Part shown: positions 35,417 through 46,226 of the stretch, piece after piece
Layout of the letters: the number at the start of each line of letters is the position of its first letter
Numbering within the stretch: position 1 is the stretch's first letter
Assembly (NCBI GenBank): GCA_019722365.1
Contig: JADFUC010001573.1
Span: forward strand, 1-64,000
Length of the DNA: 64,000 nucleotides
Direction: 5' to 3'
Source of the DNA: Lithospermum erythrorhizon
Taxonomy: Eukaryota > Streptophyta > Magnoliopsida > Boraginales > Boraginaceae
The notes under the pieces: generated by a model
The model's database searches: none
What the model saw: only the letters and a program-made list of their open reading frames with translations
Told to the model about the DNA's origin: nothing
Translations under genes and position numbers: made by a program

Positions 35417-36752
35417 ATGGTGTTTTGGGAGATAACATTAGGGACTGCATATTTTCTGGGTTTGAAGAGAACATATAGGCTTGCTTTGAAGATTCAGAGA
35501 AGAATCATTAGCCCTAAGCACCCTAAGATCCGTGCCTTTCTTTACAGGTATGTTTCTCAATTAATTTCTAAGATCTTTGTACATTATCATCATAATAACT
35601 GCAATTTACATATAAAGATGTTTTACTTTCTGGGCATATAGCTTGATATTAATATTATAACAAATTAATAGTATAACAAGTGCAATTTAGATGACAAATT
35701 TTTATTTTCTGGGCTTTCTGATTGATTCACTATTATTAGTAATATAGCAAGTGCAATTTACTATGGGCTTATAACTTGATAATTTGATGATTGAAAATAA
35801 ATGGAGAAAATGTGTGGGTGTTTTTTTGCAGTAACAAGGTATTAGCATATTATTGGTATTTGTCTTTTGACTGAATTATTGCATTCATTCTTATTTTGGA
35901 GCAGATCTTAGAAAGTATTAATTTTGACTGTTTCATGGGATACTTTATGTTCTTGGCATCATGTCTCTAAGAGCATATTGAGGAATGGGATGACTGTCTC
36001 GTCTGGATGATCGTTACTCCTTACTCTAAGACACCATTGTTTTTACTTATATTGAAGAATAGATTGTGTTGTTTGGGAAATATGTTTATTGTTCTTTATG
36101 ATTATTTAGTGTCTGACCCATGATAAAATTTAAACTGAAAAGAAATAGGTTAGTGTGTTAAGTAAATTGTCCTTTTATGTATGTTGAACTTCTCTATGTA
36201 CTCTGCTTCAGTCGAGGAGTTTGCCTTATGTTGCATACGGTTTCTTATTTCTTTTGATCTCCTAAACTGTACCATTGCTTATACATCTTTAATCTTAGGC
36301 GAACTCGTGCCATGTTTGATGTAGCACTTAAAGTTCATAAGAACATACAGGATAGAGATATTGAAGCTGGTAGAAACCTTGGTAATTGGATCCTTCGATG
36401 CCTTGACAAAATGAAGCCATCAGCTGAGATTCGGCCAAAGAACTATTCCGAGACCAATAACAAAGCAAGTTCAGTGGGACCACTTTCTGACTCATCAAAA
36501 AATAAATCCTCAGGGAGCTTCAAGAAGTTCGATCCCAGAAGTCGTAATCAAGATTCTGATAGGCATCTCTTTACTGCATCTAGGAATATGTTCCCAAAAT
36601 CTTTTCACCCTATTTCCATGATGAAGCCAATAAAACCAGCTGAATCAATCTTCCAGCAAAGACATTTTAGCATTAGTGGACAGACGATGAACTCCAGAAA
36701 ATTTGGTAATGGAGTAATACGAAAAGATATAATGCAGTGGATGCATACCTAA
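35417..36752 (+). CDS. conserved plant protein of unknown function, 194 aa, two exons
   Basis: Exon 1 is 35417-35547 and exon 2 is 36299-36752. The 751-bp intron has a GTATGT donor and a T-rich acceptor ending AATCTTAG. Joining them splits codon 44 (Arg) and gives 585 nt with an in-frame TAA stop. The ATG at 35417 sits in good context (A at -3, G at +4); an in-frame GTG two codons earlier is not a plausible plant start. The first 90 residues look globular: MVFWEITLGTAYFLGLKR, a basic stretch with KIQRR and SPKHPKIR, then RRTRAMFDVALKVHKN, DRDIEAGRNLGNWILR and MKPSAEIR. The rest is Ser/Lys-rich and probably disordered. I recall closely similar unannotated proteins across flowering plants, but no function. 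There is no signal peptide and no clear membrane span. It is the only intact gene in the window and may be expressed. Confidence 0.9.
35548..36298 (+). other. intron of the 194-aa gene
   Basis: Bounded by GTATGT and TTAG; T-rich throughout, with branch-site-like sequence before the acceptor. Reading through the donor gives 31 unrelated residues and a stop at 35639-35641, so retention would truncate the protein after the first 44 residues. Confidence 0.85.
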
Positions 36753-37110
36753 TTAGTTTAAATTATGTGATAGTTGTAAGGTCTGACTCTGTGAGGATCT
36801 AAAAAAGGGAATCATGGGCAGAAATGCATAAGAAATGTTTTGGATGCTTGAGGAATATGATCCCAAAAGCTTGTTATTTGATTGTTCTAATTGATTCAAG
36901 TGATGTTTCATCTTGGGGACATGTATTATGTACATTCCTGCAACTCTTTTGGGTTCTTTGTTGCAAAACTTGCATAGTGTTATTAAATACATTTTGTTTG
37001 AAGAGATATTACACAGTTTTGAGTTAAATTTCATAATTTTGACATGTACAAGTGCGCTCTTTGGTATATTGAGCAACTTGTATCTACAATATGTTAGGCA
37101 AGGATAGACA
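36753..37110 (+). other. 3' flank and probable 3' UTR of the 194-aa gene
   Basis: Moderately AT-rich and free of repeats. Short frames on both strands (for example 36824-37107 and 36753-37076) show no domain. There is no canonical AATAAA. TATTAAATACATTTTG at about 36980 could serve as a plant polyadenylation region. The end of transcription cannot be fixed from sequence. Confidence 0.4.
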
Positions 37111-37117
37111 TTTTAGA

Positions 37118-37192
37118 GATCACATAGTATGTCATTACTCATTATTGGTGTAATGACAGACCATGTGATGGCTAAATGACTACATTATGTGA
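37118..37192. repeat. 75-bp inverted repeat (hairpin)
   Basis: GATCACATAGTATGTCATTA at 37118-37137 is mirrored by AATGACTACATTATGTGATC at 37173-37192 with two differences. A further ATGACAGACCATGTGAT lies in the loop. It could be a tiny MITE or a 3' flank structure of the preceding gene. Confidence 0.7.
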
Positions 37193-37367
37193 TCAGTAAT
37201 ACAGGTATTAGCTGCGAGTGATGTCAAATGGATTGGTGAAAGACATGTTTGACTATTATCGTGTTATGTTGGCATGCGTAATGAGTGATAAGGAGCAACA
37301 CTATCAGCATACAGCTTGATGCTTCAGCCGGCGTAAAATATTACATTTTCTTACTTGAGCATTGATG

Positions 37368-38455
37368 ACGAGCAACGCTCGGTTTATAAACATATAATTA
37401 TTGTAGTAGCATGCGCACAAGCAATTTTTACAAGGCTTATAACCAAACAAGCGGGTAGTTTACAACTTGAAACAAGCGAATTTCTTACAATGTGTTTATT
37501 TTAATGGCCCAAATCTTGAAATGCCGCCTTAATATTTAGCGAATTGTACATGTTTGTTCGATAATAAGCGTAGTATTAGACTTGTTTGTTTATATGTAAA
37601 CACGACAATGCAAATTCATAAGAATGAATACATAAAAATTAGTCTAAGCAATTAATTACATAAGAATGACTTAAATAATTAATTACATAAGAAATATTGA
37701 ATAATTAATTACATAAGAATGAATAAAATAAATTGATACATAAGATAATTAAATATTTAATTACATAAGAATGAATTAAATAATTAAAATTATATAAATA
37801 TTAAATAATTAATTGCATAAGAATAGAATAAAATAGGAGAATTAATTAAATAAGAAAAGGTAAATATTTAATTACATAAGAATAGAATTAAATAATTAAC
37901 TATATAAAATATTAAATAATTAATTGCGTAAGAATAAATAAAATAAATTAATTACATAAGATAGATTAGTAACTAATTACGTAAGAAATATTGAATAATT
38001 AATTAATAAATAACACATTCTTATAAAATGAATTAAATAATTAATCATATTCTAAGAAAAGTGAAAATTAATTCATAGAATGAATTTGCAAATTAATTAC
38101 ATAAAAGTGAATTAAATAATTAATTATATATAAAGTGAATTCAAATAATTAATTACACAAGAAATGAATTAAATAATTAATTTACATAAAAATAAGATTA
38201 TATAATTAATTTTACACTTAAAAAGTAAATTACAAATAATTAATTACATAGAGCCAGGTAAATAATTTATTACATAAGAATGAATTAAATAGTTTATTAT
38301 TACATAAGAATGAAATAATAACTAATTTACATAAAATGAAATAAATATTAATTACATAAAATTAAATAGTAATTACATAAGAAGAAATTAAATAATTCAA
38401 TTACATAAAAATGAATTAAATAATGAGTAGAGAATGGCTAAAACACGTTGCTCGT
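37368..38455. mobile_element. segment bracketed by 10-bp inverted repeats, contains minisatellite
   Basis: ACGAGCAACG at 37368-37377 is mirrored exactly by CGTTGCTCGT at 38446-38455, and similarity continues inward (GGTTTATAAAC versus GTTTTAGCC on the other strand). Outside both ends lies CAGCCGGCGT (37325 and 38471). The interior has no coding content. This may be a small DNA transposon in which a minisatellite expanded, but no family is recognised and chance is possible. Confidence 0.35.
37615..38430. repeat. AT-rich minisatellite, about 27-bp unit
   Basis: About 28 tandem copies of a unit close to ATTACATAAGAATGAATTAAATAATTA fill this stretch, with single-base changes and small gaps. The composition is over 80 percent A+T. 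It lies between the intact gene's 3' flank and element C. Confidence 0.85.
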
Positions 38456-39364
38456 GCTGACTTGTCTCTGCAGCCGGCGTGGTTCATGCATCTGCCTTGA
38501 TAATGCGTTGAATAAGTTGATTCACCATAGTAATTGCTTAATATATTACTAGTTTGGGTTCTCGCTGACAATTTAAGGGGTTGTAGAAGCGTTAGTCTTT
38601 GCTCATTAATGGAATTATAATAATAGTAATTGATTCAATTATTATTGTGCATACAACTTTACTATTATGTGAGCCTAGAAAGTCATACACTCTACGGTGA
38701 CGTTGGATTATATTTCATCATGAAATTAAACTGTTGCTAAGTCAGGAGTTGATTTGTAATCCAGCGAATATTCTCAATTAAGTTTTTACATTGACGTACT
38801 TCAAATAAAGGTGGATGGAGCAGTGTGAGTGGTGGTCAATTGAATTAATTGATGGTTGAAACTGAGCTCGTTAGTAACTTTGTTAGTTACCTAGCTAACA
38901 ACTTAGTAGTATTTTGATTTTACTTAGCAGTTTAATTAAATTGCTTGAAATTTGGCTAAATTAACTTCAGCCGGTTGGGCTTTTAGAGTTTGACATATAT
39001 AATCAATGGGTTTTTCTCCAACCTGAGTTTTTGTTTTGTTTTTCATAAAATGCAGAAATGAAAAATCCTCCTCACGTTTCTCCATATGGCGAAAGTATCA
39101 GAAGGTAGAAAAAGTGCTTCTGCTTGATTTTTCATCCGAAATCGGCAATGTTAGCCGAGCATGAAATGTAGGATTGGCTCAACGATGGAAATTCAAAGGA
39201 GGATTCGTGAAAGAGATTTGGAGATGGACTTCATTTAGCAATCTGCAGCGAAATTCTTGTATTCATGGTATTCAATTGTGTTTAGATTAATTATATCATT
39301 TTGAGGAGTCAAGGATGTATGAATTTGGTGTTTATCACAAATGAAATTCATATTAGATTCTAAC
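38440..39364 (+). repeat. element C 5' LTR
   Basis: Matches 45232-46226 from about 38497 onward: TAGTAATTG, ATAATAATAGTAATTG, GTGACGTTGGATTATATTT, CAGCGAATATTCTCAATTA, AAATCCTCCTC, CTCCATATGGC, and TTTATCACAAATGAAATTC. The first 60-100 bp are scrambled and the TGTTGG edge is not visible, so the left limit is uncertain. Confidence 0.75.
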
Positions 39365-39385
39365 GATGGCCTCAGGCCTGCCTCA
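39365..39385 (+). promoter_or_regulatory. primer-binding region of element C
   Basis: GATGGCCTCAGGCCTG follows the LTR end. The same position in D and E reads (minus strand) TGGCCTCGTAGCC and TGGCCTCGCAGCC. Compared with the usual plant copia site TGGTATCAGAGCC, complementary to initiator methionine tRNA, about 9 of 13 bases agree in E. I infer a decayed tRNA-iMet primer site. Confidence 0.45.
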
Positions 39386-39934
39386 AGGGTTTGAGTATAT
39401 TTTATCTACGTTGTATGTTGACTTGCTTGGTTGAGTTAAATTTTTGATTTATTTCATGATTTATATATATTCCAATTGATGAATATATAATATGAAAAAA
39501 TCAAGCCATTTTATATATGTTTCACATGGTGCAGATCATCACTTCATGTATTAGTTTTTGATGATTTGAAGTTTATTCTAATTGTTTCACATGAATTGAA
39601 AGGGATTAAAGAATTGATTAATTTGCATTTTTAATTTGAGTAGAATCATTTTTGATTTTTACAGAGGTTTAAGAAATTTGAAAATTAAATACATTCTTGG
39701 TATGGTTCATGCCGGATTTTTTCTTGAGAATTTTTGAATTTCTTAAGTACTCAAAAAAATTAAGATTGAATTTCTGGATTGTTTTTAGGTTTAATCAAAA
39801 AACTGAGTGTTTTTTTGATAAACTTTCAGGACATGTTCAATAATGAAATATTGTTAAATTGTTCAAAATCGAAATTTTTTTAGAGCCTCAAATCGTTTTT
39901 TACAAAGTTGCAGAATTAATATGGAAAAATGAAA

Positions 39935-40116
39935 ATGAATTACTTAAATGTTCGCCGAACTTGGGGGCGTCGATTGCGAAATACGTTCCGGCCACCGTGG
40001 CGAAGCCGTCGACCGTACTTCACGGCACCCGGCCGTTATGCGTGTCGATTAGGTGGTGGCAGGAGGCAGGTTTGATGGATTGAAGTTGGTAGTCGTTTAT
40101 AGAAAACCTAAATGTA
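39935..40116 (+). other. GC-rich leader island with ATGAATTAC start
   Basis: The island begins ATGAATTAC and ends AAAACCTAAATGTA. The same limits enclose GC-rich DNA in the other copies (4628-4800; minus strand 49305-49107 and 60522-60373). The shared CCGGCCACC core lies inside. Each island opens with a potential short upstream ORF starting Met-Asn-Tyr. Its function is unknown. Confidence 0.55.
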
Positions 40117-40583
40117 ATTTTGTAATTATTTTTTGTTTTAAAATTGTTGGTAATTTATTAATTCGGTTTAAATGTTTCGATATTAAATTTTTGTCATTAA
40201 GATAATTGGAATATACATATCTTGGATGAATTAGAAATTTGATTTATATCCCTTTTTCTTAATTATTTTCATTAATTGATGTTTTTGAAAATATATTTCA
40301 TGGTGACTTTAAAATTTTTTATTTTTGGAGTTAATTACTTTATGAAATAATTATTCACATAATTTAAATTATTTGATAATTGTGTAATAATTATCATTGT
40401 CATATTGAATATATTTAAATTCAAAATTCCCACATTAATTGAAGTAATTAATTTATAAAAATAATAGATGATAGTAGTCACAATTATGAACATATTTAAT
40501 CTAAATTTCATTTAATATATGACATTAAGTGCATTTATTTGTTTTAATGTTTTGCCCCATATATATTTGTTATGGAATGGAAA

Positions 40584-40927
40584 GGAGGTATTTAGATATG
40601 ACCGGTTTAATTTGTTTATTTACTGATTGCAGCGTCTTAAGAGGAAATGTTATGCTTGACGCGTTGGTCGTATTTCTTTTATTCTTGTGTTCGTTTAACG
40701 CGAGAAACATGTATTCTGAATTCAGATTTGGAAGTAGTAGTATGTACTTGCTATGGGTGAGAGTGAAGATAATATCGCAAGGCAGGAGGCTTGTAAGTTT
40801 CGAGGAGGTGAAGAATACAAGGGCTTGCACTTGTTAAGTCTTTGTAAACTTGGACTTTATGTTAGCATTGCACTTGTTAAGTGATATGAAAATAGGTCTA
40901 GGGGTCATATCACCATATCTCCTAAAT
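40584..40927. repeat. leader segment bracketed by an inverted repeat (element C)
   Basis: GGAGGTATTTAGATATGACC at 40584-40603 faces GGTCATATCACCATATCTCC at 40903-40922. The same arms occur in all five other copies of the family leader that I could compare, so this is a conserved feature and not a one-off insertion. Confidence 0.65.
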
Positions 40928-41459
40928 GTGTGTTATTTATTTATTTTTCATGTTGTGCATGTTGCTTGAATATGTGCTATCTATGCGTGGTTAAATAAAG
41001 TTAAATAACATTAATCTCACTTCAATTAAATTTAAGCAATGTATTACGACCAATTTAAGGAGATTTGTGAAATGGTTATCTGAACCTGTTGTGATGGAAG
41101 GTGTTACAGTTTTTTTTGCACTTAGATGTGACAATGGATCATGGTGGAAGAGTGATTTCCACTAACGTTGTGGGATTTAAGATGATCATTCAAGTAATTT
41201 TGGTTTTACCCAGGTGGTATCTTAACCGGTTTAGCCGAGGAGATCTAAAGTCGAGGGTAGCATCGCGAGATAGTATACTAGCGACACAAGGGGTATGTAG
41301 TTTTTACATAATTGGTTGATAACTTCCCATTATAAAGCTGGATTCGAAATATTCTTGATATTGCAGTTGGATTTAAAGTATAGTAGATCTTGATACACTT
41401 GTACATTTTTGTGAGATTTGAAATGCCGGGTATTATATTTACAATTCATTTTGTAAATA

Positions 41460-44400
41460 CGGTATGGATTGTTTTTGAACTTCTGTTTTTATTTTAAGTT
41501 GCATATTTCCTATTATGTTTGGTTTCCTATTTTATTATTCACCATTCATTGGGCAGAGCTAAATGCATGACTTTATAATGTGAAATAAAATAAGTTAAAG
41601 AGGCGTCCGAATGACTTGTTGATGATACAAAGTGTTATGATGTAGCTGCAACCATTTGTCGGTTGTATGCTAATGAAGGGGATAAAACTTTAAATACCTG
41701 AAAGCATTTAAAGGCAGGTATTATTCATTGTTGATACGTTGCGTGAAGACTTTGGTTCAAGTGAACAAGTCACATGATATAGTTCAGAGGAATAATTAAT
41801 TTCCGATTCAATCAAGGGGTGATGATGCTATGAAGACCCCGATATATATATTATATATAGCCACAAACAAGCAAGTCTTAAATGATAAATAGTTTTAAAT
41901 CTCTTTTTTATAACTCGATTTGAGAAAAACTATTAGAACTGATGTGAATGTTGTGTATCTACGTTTCAAAGGCAATTGATAGGTATTTAGTTTTCTTTTA
42001 ACATGATGAACATGGTTCACTTCCGTTGTGAGGAAACAAAGCTTATGGTATGTAACCAAATAGCAAGATTTATCTATTAGGTTCTCGGCGTTACTTAAAG
42101 GATTTTGAAGAAGTAACATTTTAGGAATGAAGAGATTTGATTAAATCTCGTATCTCGGAAATAATTTTATTTAACCAGTGCTTAAGGCTATGAGAACACT
42201 GGTTTTGACTCACATGATTTGTCAAGCTATGGATATAGACCAAGAAATATAGCATTCATTTGGAAGACAAGAATTGCAAGAAATTCATCGAACTCTTTGT
42301 ATAATGATGAGGCGGCTTCACGTTATAAAAGGCAAGTTTTAAATCCTCCGGCAGAAGAGATGGTTTGGGATTCTAAACTGCACTTTCTTTGCACTTGTAA
42401 ATAGAAAAAGTAGCGTTTGAATTACACGTTTCCATATCAGGGTAGATTCTATTAAAGAGCATTACTACCTTTCTTCTTTAAAAGAGGCCTTGAAACGACA
42501 AACGATTGAATAATACTTATGGATAATGACTCGGAAGCCGAGACTTGGTATAATCATGAAAAAAGATGAACTAAATTAGCTCTTACTTTGGAGCTTGAGT
42601 GGGAGGTTCACTAGTCTAAATTAAGTTTGTATGTTTTATACAAGTTAATTGAAGATTTAGTCATTGAATGATAAAATAAAGTTGATAAGGGTATGGAAAG
42701 GACCATATGAATGATACTATCAAGTTACGGGTGAAGTATCATGTCGATATAAGTAGTATATCATCCGAAAAATGAACATCATTCTAATCCTTAAAGCGTA
42801 CTTGTTAAGATACGTAATTGAGGGTGTGTTTAATGAAGTTAAAACTTCGAAATGGATGAGAGATCTTTGATTTCATATGCAGAGATGGTTTCATTCCCCG
42901 GCCTTAGATGTGCGTGGTTGAATTGATACAAGTAAAGGATTGTGTGTTTAACGATGGGTGAGACTTCAAAAGGCCAAAATAATTTCACACCGCATATTAA
43001 GATTCTTTGCACCTACCCAATAGGTGTTTATTCATGCTGGCTGACGAGAGAAGCAGTGACTCGAGAGTTGTGTTTGATAAACTCTAAAGGCGTCACCAAG
43101 AGCAAGGGACAGAAGTTAGTATTATGTCAGCTGTAGTAGACATGAATTTAACTCGAATCAAAGTTGATATTAAGTCATTTGTACATAACCCGAGGAAGGA
43201 AGCTGGTATTTTATTTCCATCACTATAATTAATTTTTGTTTATTGTACATATAGAGTCTTCGTTGGAAATTACAAATAATTGGAAATAAATATATGTGAC
43301 TTGAATGCATTCAAGTGGCTCCAAGTAGGAATACCAATCCGATATTAGAACCCTTAAGGTTGCATAGCACATCAAGGAGTATCACTCTTGATGCATTAAA
43401 GCTAAATGCAGTGATACAGAAACTTGACAAATATGAACTAAATAATACTCAATAAAATGACTTGAGGTCATTTAAAATGAAATAAAGAGATGTAGAATCA
43501 TTGGGTTTGAGTATAAAGCTCTATTATTTTATCTTAAATAAGCAGATTCATGGGGTAAGAGCCCATTCTATATTACTTTTAGGATGGTGAATTATCAGAA
43601 GTAATAAGTAGCATTCTCATTAAATGAGCAATCGATCATAATCATACAGTTGAAACTTCGAAGTTAAACATATTCATTGGTTAGCGTGCTTTCATGTTTT
43701 ATTTCAAAAACTTTCTTATTGCCTATTCTAGAAGTTGTAACATGTAAGGTCTAAGAGAGTATCAAGAATGTTCTAGTAATGATCGGTGATGGATAATTGA
43801 CATTGTGATGGCCGGAACTCGGATACCGAAGGCGGATTGTAAAGAAAGTTTCTACGCTATTAGAATCTAAAGTTTGTAAAATTTAAGATTGAGTATAATG
43901 GAGTTAAATTCTTCACTTTGATACTTGATGAAAATCAATAAGAATCAAGAGTGATGAAAGAACTTCAGTTTCACTTGAGGTTAGTGGGAGTGTAAGCGCA
44001 TAAATAAAGTTTAACACACTAAATGTTGAAAAGAATTTAACCCTCTGACCTCAAAGGGTATAGTAGATTAGATTCTTGTACATTTGTGGGCCCCATACAC
44101 ATATATAGCGATACATGTTATGATCGGTCACATTATATATATATGTGAGCTTACTATGACATTTGCTTGTTAAGTTTAAGATGTCACTAAAGCTCAAGAG
44201 GTGATTGATACAAATAGGCAAATTCTCTCTTATTATGAGGCAACTCTTCATTAGAAGTTAATCTCACTAATGCAAGGGCCTCACATTAATGAAATTGGTT
44301 GAAGTCTATTACATAACAGTTGGCACCCATACATGGCTGGCAGTGTCAATGATTCGCAGATTTGAGGATCCCAGAAGTCCATCAAAACTTGTAGGTTCAA

Positions 44401-44480
44401 AGTTCATTTTGTGTTTAATCGATTGAGTAACTAAACTTCATGATCATGATTCATTCATATAGTTACACATTATTTTTATT
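41460..44480 (+). other. non-coding central domain of element C
   Basis: About 3 kb in the place of gag-pol. The longest frames are 60-75 residues and none recurs in D or E. Homology to D (46227-47700, minus) and E (55745-59140, minus) is at DNA level only, for example GGTATGGAAAGGACCATATG, the TTGTATG-CATACAA palindrome (42627-42643) and TTACTATGACATTTGCTTG. Nothing ties it to a captured host gene. Confidence 0.7.
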
Positions 44481-45231
44481 TGCATGCCGTTGAAATATAT
44501 AATATACATGTCTTGTATCCTCGATGGTGAAAGTTAAATCCCTAAGGAGTTGGTCTATTAGCTTTCTGGAAGCTGACATGAATTGTTGATTTAAACTTGT
44601 GACAGAAACATGGGATAGCCAGAGCCAGCAGTCGGATATGTTGATAGTTAGGGCGACAAGCATTATGAAGCTAACATGGTGTTTTGATTAGTGATCAAGA
44701 TTGATCCGTTAACTCTGAGGACTAGATCAATACCGTGGGCTGGCGGTGCAGTGGCGGGGAGGCTGGCGTGACCGAAAAAAAAATTCGCCAGAGAAGATAT
44801 GTATATACGTGTCTTATGATATTTGTTTGAGAATTTTAGATTTGAAATACATTCTTGAACCTCGATATATAACTATACATTGTTATATAAACTCTACGTA
44901 CTTTGACACCATGACAAGCGATGCGCAAGGCGGGGATTATAACTGACATATGTTGGAATTCACTTGATCGAAATATAGCATTAGGTCATTATATATTGGG
45001 AGGGATTTATCGATCACTTGATATCTGAGGAGAATCACCGAGGGCCTCTCCACCACGGTTGAATGCCGGTGGTTTTATGGGGCTTCATAAAATGCTTATT
45101 CGATTCATACTCGAGTAAAAGTTGGCAGATGACTTTCATGGCCATAGCTTCTTATGAAGATTAGCCCTACGACTAGAGATAAATGCGGAATAAAGGAATT
45201 GTAAATGTCGTCCAAAGAGGCAAGAGTAAAG
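44480..45231 (+). other. element C 3' region with palindrome and polypurine tract
   Basis: Matches the 3' regions of A, B and E: GTGATCAAGATTGATC at 44691-44706, GGGGATTATAACTGACATATG, GGGAGGGATTTATC and TTATTCGATTCAT. It ends AAGAGGCAAGAGTAAAG right before the LTR, the polypurine tract used for plus-strand priming. Confidence 0.7.
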
Positions 45232-46226
45232 TGTTGGAAATCAATGAGAATTGAGTTCCCACTTTTATTGTGCCCGTTGCGACAATTGTAGCATCAAAAT
45301 TCATTTACGGGTTAGTTAAATGTGATTCTTTGAACTTAGTGTTCACCTTAGTAATTGTATATTCTTGGATTTGGGTTCATGATAATTTCGGGGTTATGGT
45401 GAGTTACTGGAATCTTGCACCGTTAATCGTTATAATAATAGTAATTGGTCAATTATTATTATTATACAACTTACTATTATCTGAGCCTAGAAGGAGCTGA
45501 CCGCATACGGTGACGTTGGATTATATTTAAAATGTATGAAATTAAACTTCGTTGCTAAATTGAGAGTTGATTGTAATCAGCGAATATTCTCAATTAGGTT
45601 TTACGGTGATAATTTAAAATAGAAATTGGATGAATGAACCCGAGATTAATTAATTAGTCAATTGAATTAATTCGATGGTTAGATGAGCTTCGTTAGTAAC
45701 TTGTTGGTTACTATTAACAACTTGTTAGTATTTGATTTTACTTAGCAGTTTAAGGAAATTAAATTTAATGGGCTGGCTAAATTAACTATTCAGTTAGGCT
45801 TTTAGGTTTGACATATGCCATCGAAACCTATTAGGTTTTTCAACACAAGTTTTGTTTTTCAAATGAAATGAAAATCCTCCTCCACATTTCTCCATATGGC
45901 CTTGAAAGTATCAGAGAGAATTGAAAAAGAATTCTTCCTGCTTGGGTGCTTTCATCAAATAAACCCCGTATTACAGCAAACACAAATGGGGTTCGCGGCC
46001 TCTCACGGTGTGCAACCAACTAGAGGCACTACATTTGGTACTCAACGATGATGGAATTCAAAGGAGGCTTCTTGAAAGATTTGGGAATGAACTTAATTGG
46101 CATGCAGCCAAATTCTTGTATTCATAATTGTTAATTATGTGTTTAGATTAATTTATATCATTTTGAGGATCCGGGATGTATGGTGCAATTGTTTATCACA
46201 AATGAAATTCATATTAGATTCTAACA
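45232..46226 (+). repeat. element C 3' LTR
   Basis: Runs from TGTTGGAAATCAATGAG to ATTAGATTCTAACA, 995 bp, with intact TG...CA ends. It contains TGCCCGTTGCGACAATTG, the inverted AATAATTGACC-type block and CTCCATATGGCC. Inverted element D sequence starts in the next base. Confidence 0.85.

Larger units (their letters stand above)
39386..41460 (+). other. element C untranslated leader
   Basis: About 2.1 kb of AT-rich, non-coding sequence shared with the other copies. It holds the GC-rich island (39935-40116), TATGGAATGGAAAGGAGG at 40571-40588 and the inverted-repeat-bracketed segment (40584-40927). Homology with element A ends near 41460 (ACAATTCATTTTGTAAAT), just where A enters gag. Confidence 0.75.
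38440..46226 (+). mobile_element. element C: LARD-like non-autonomous copia relative
   Basis: About 7.8 kb with LTRs at about 38440-39364 and 45232-46226, ends TGTTGG...CTAACA. The leader (39365-41460) and 3' region (44480-45231) are homologous to those of copia elements A and B. The 3-kb centre (41460-44480) has no Gag, protease, integrase, RT or RNase H motif in any frame, and matches D and E instead. It would depend on proteins from an A/B-type relative. This fits the definition of a large retrotransposon derivative (LARD). Confidence 0.8.

Noticed and set aside
35411..35641. Single-exon reading of the intact gene (76 residues from GTG)
   Set aside because: It reads into the intron after residue 44 of the true frame. 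The spliced two-exon model starting at ATG 35417 is continuous and has clean splice sites.
37615..38430. Regular repeats considered as a CRISPR array
   Set aside because: Plant genomic context, contiguous units without spacers, nearly pure A/T; it is a minisatellite.
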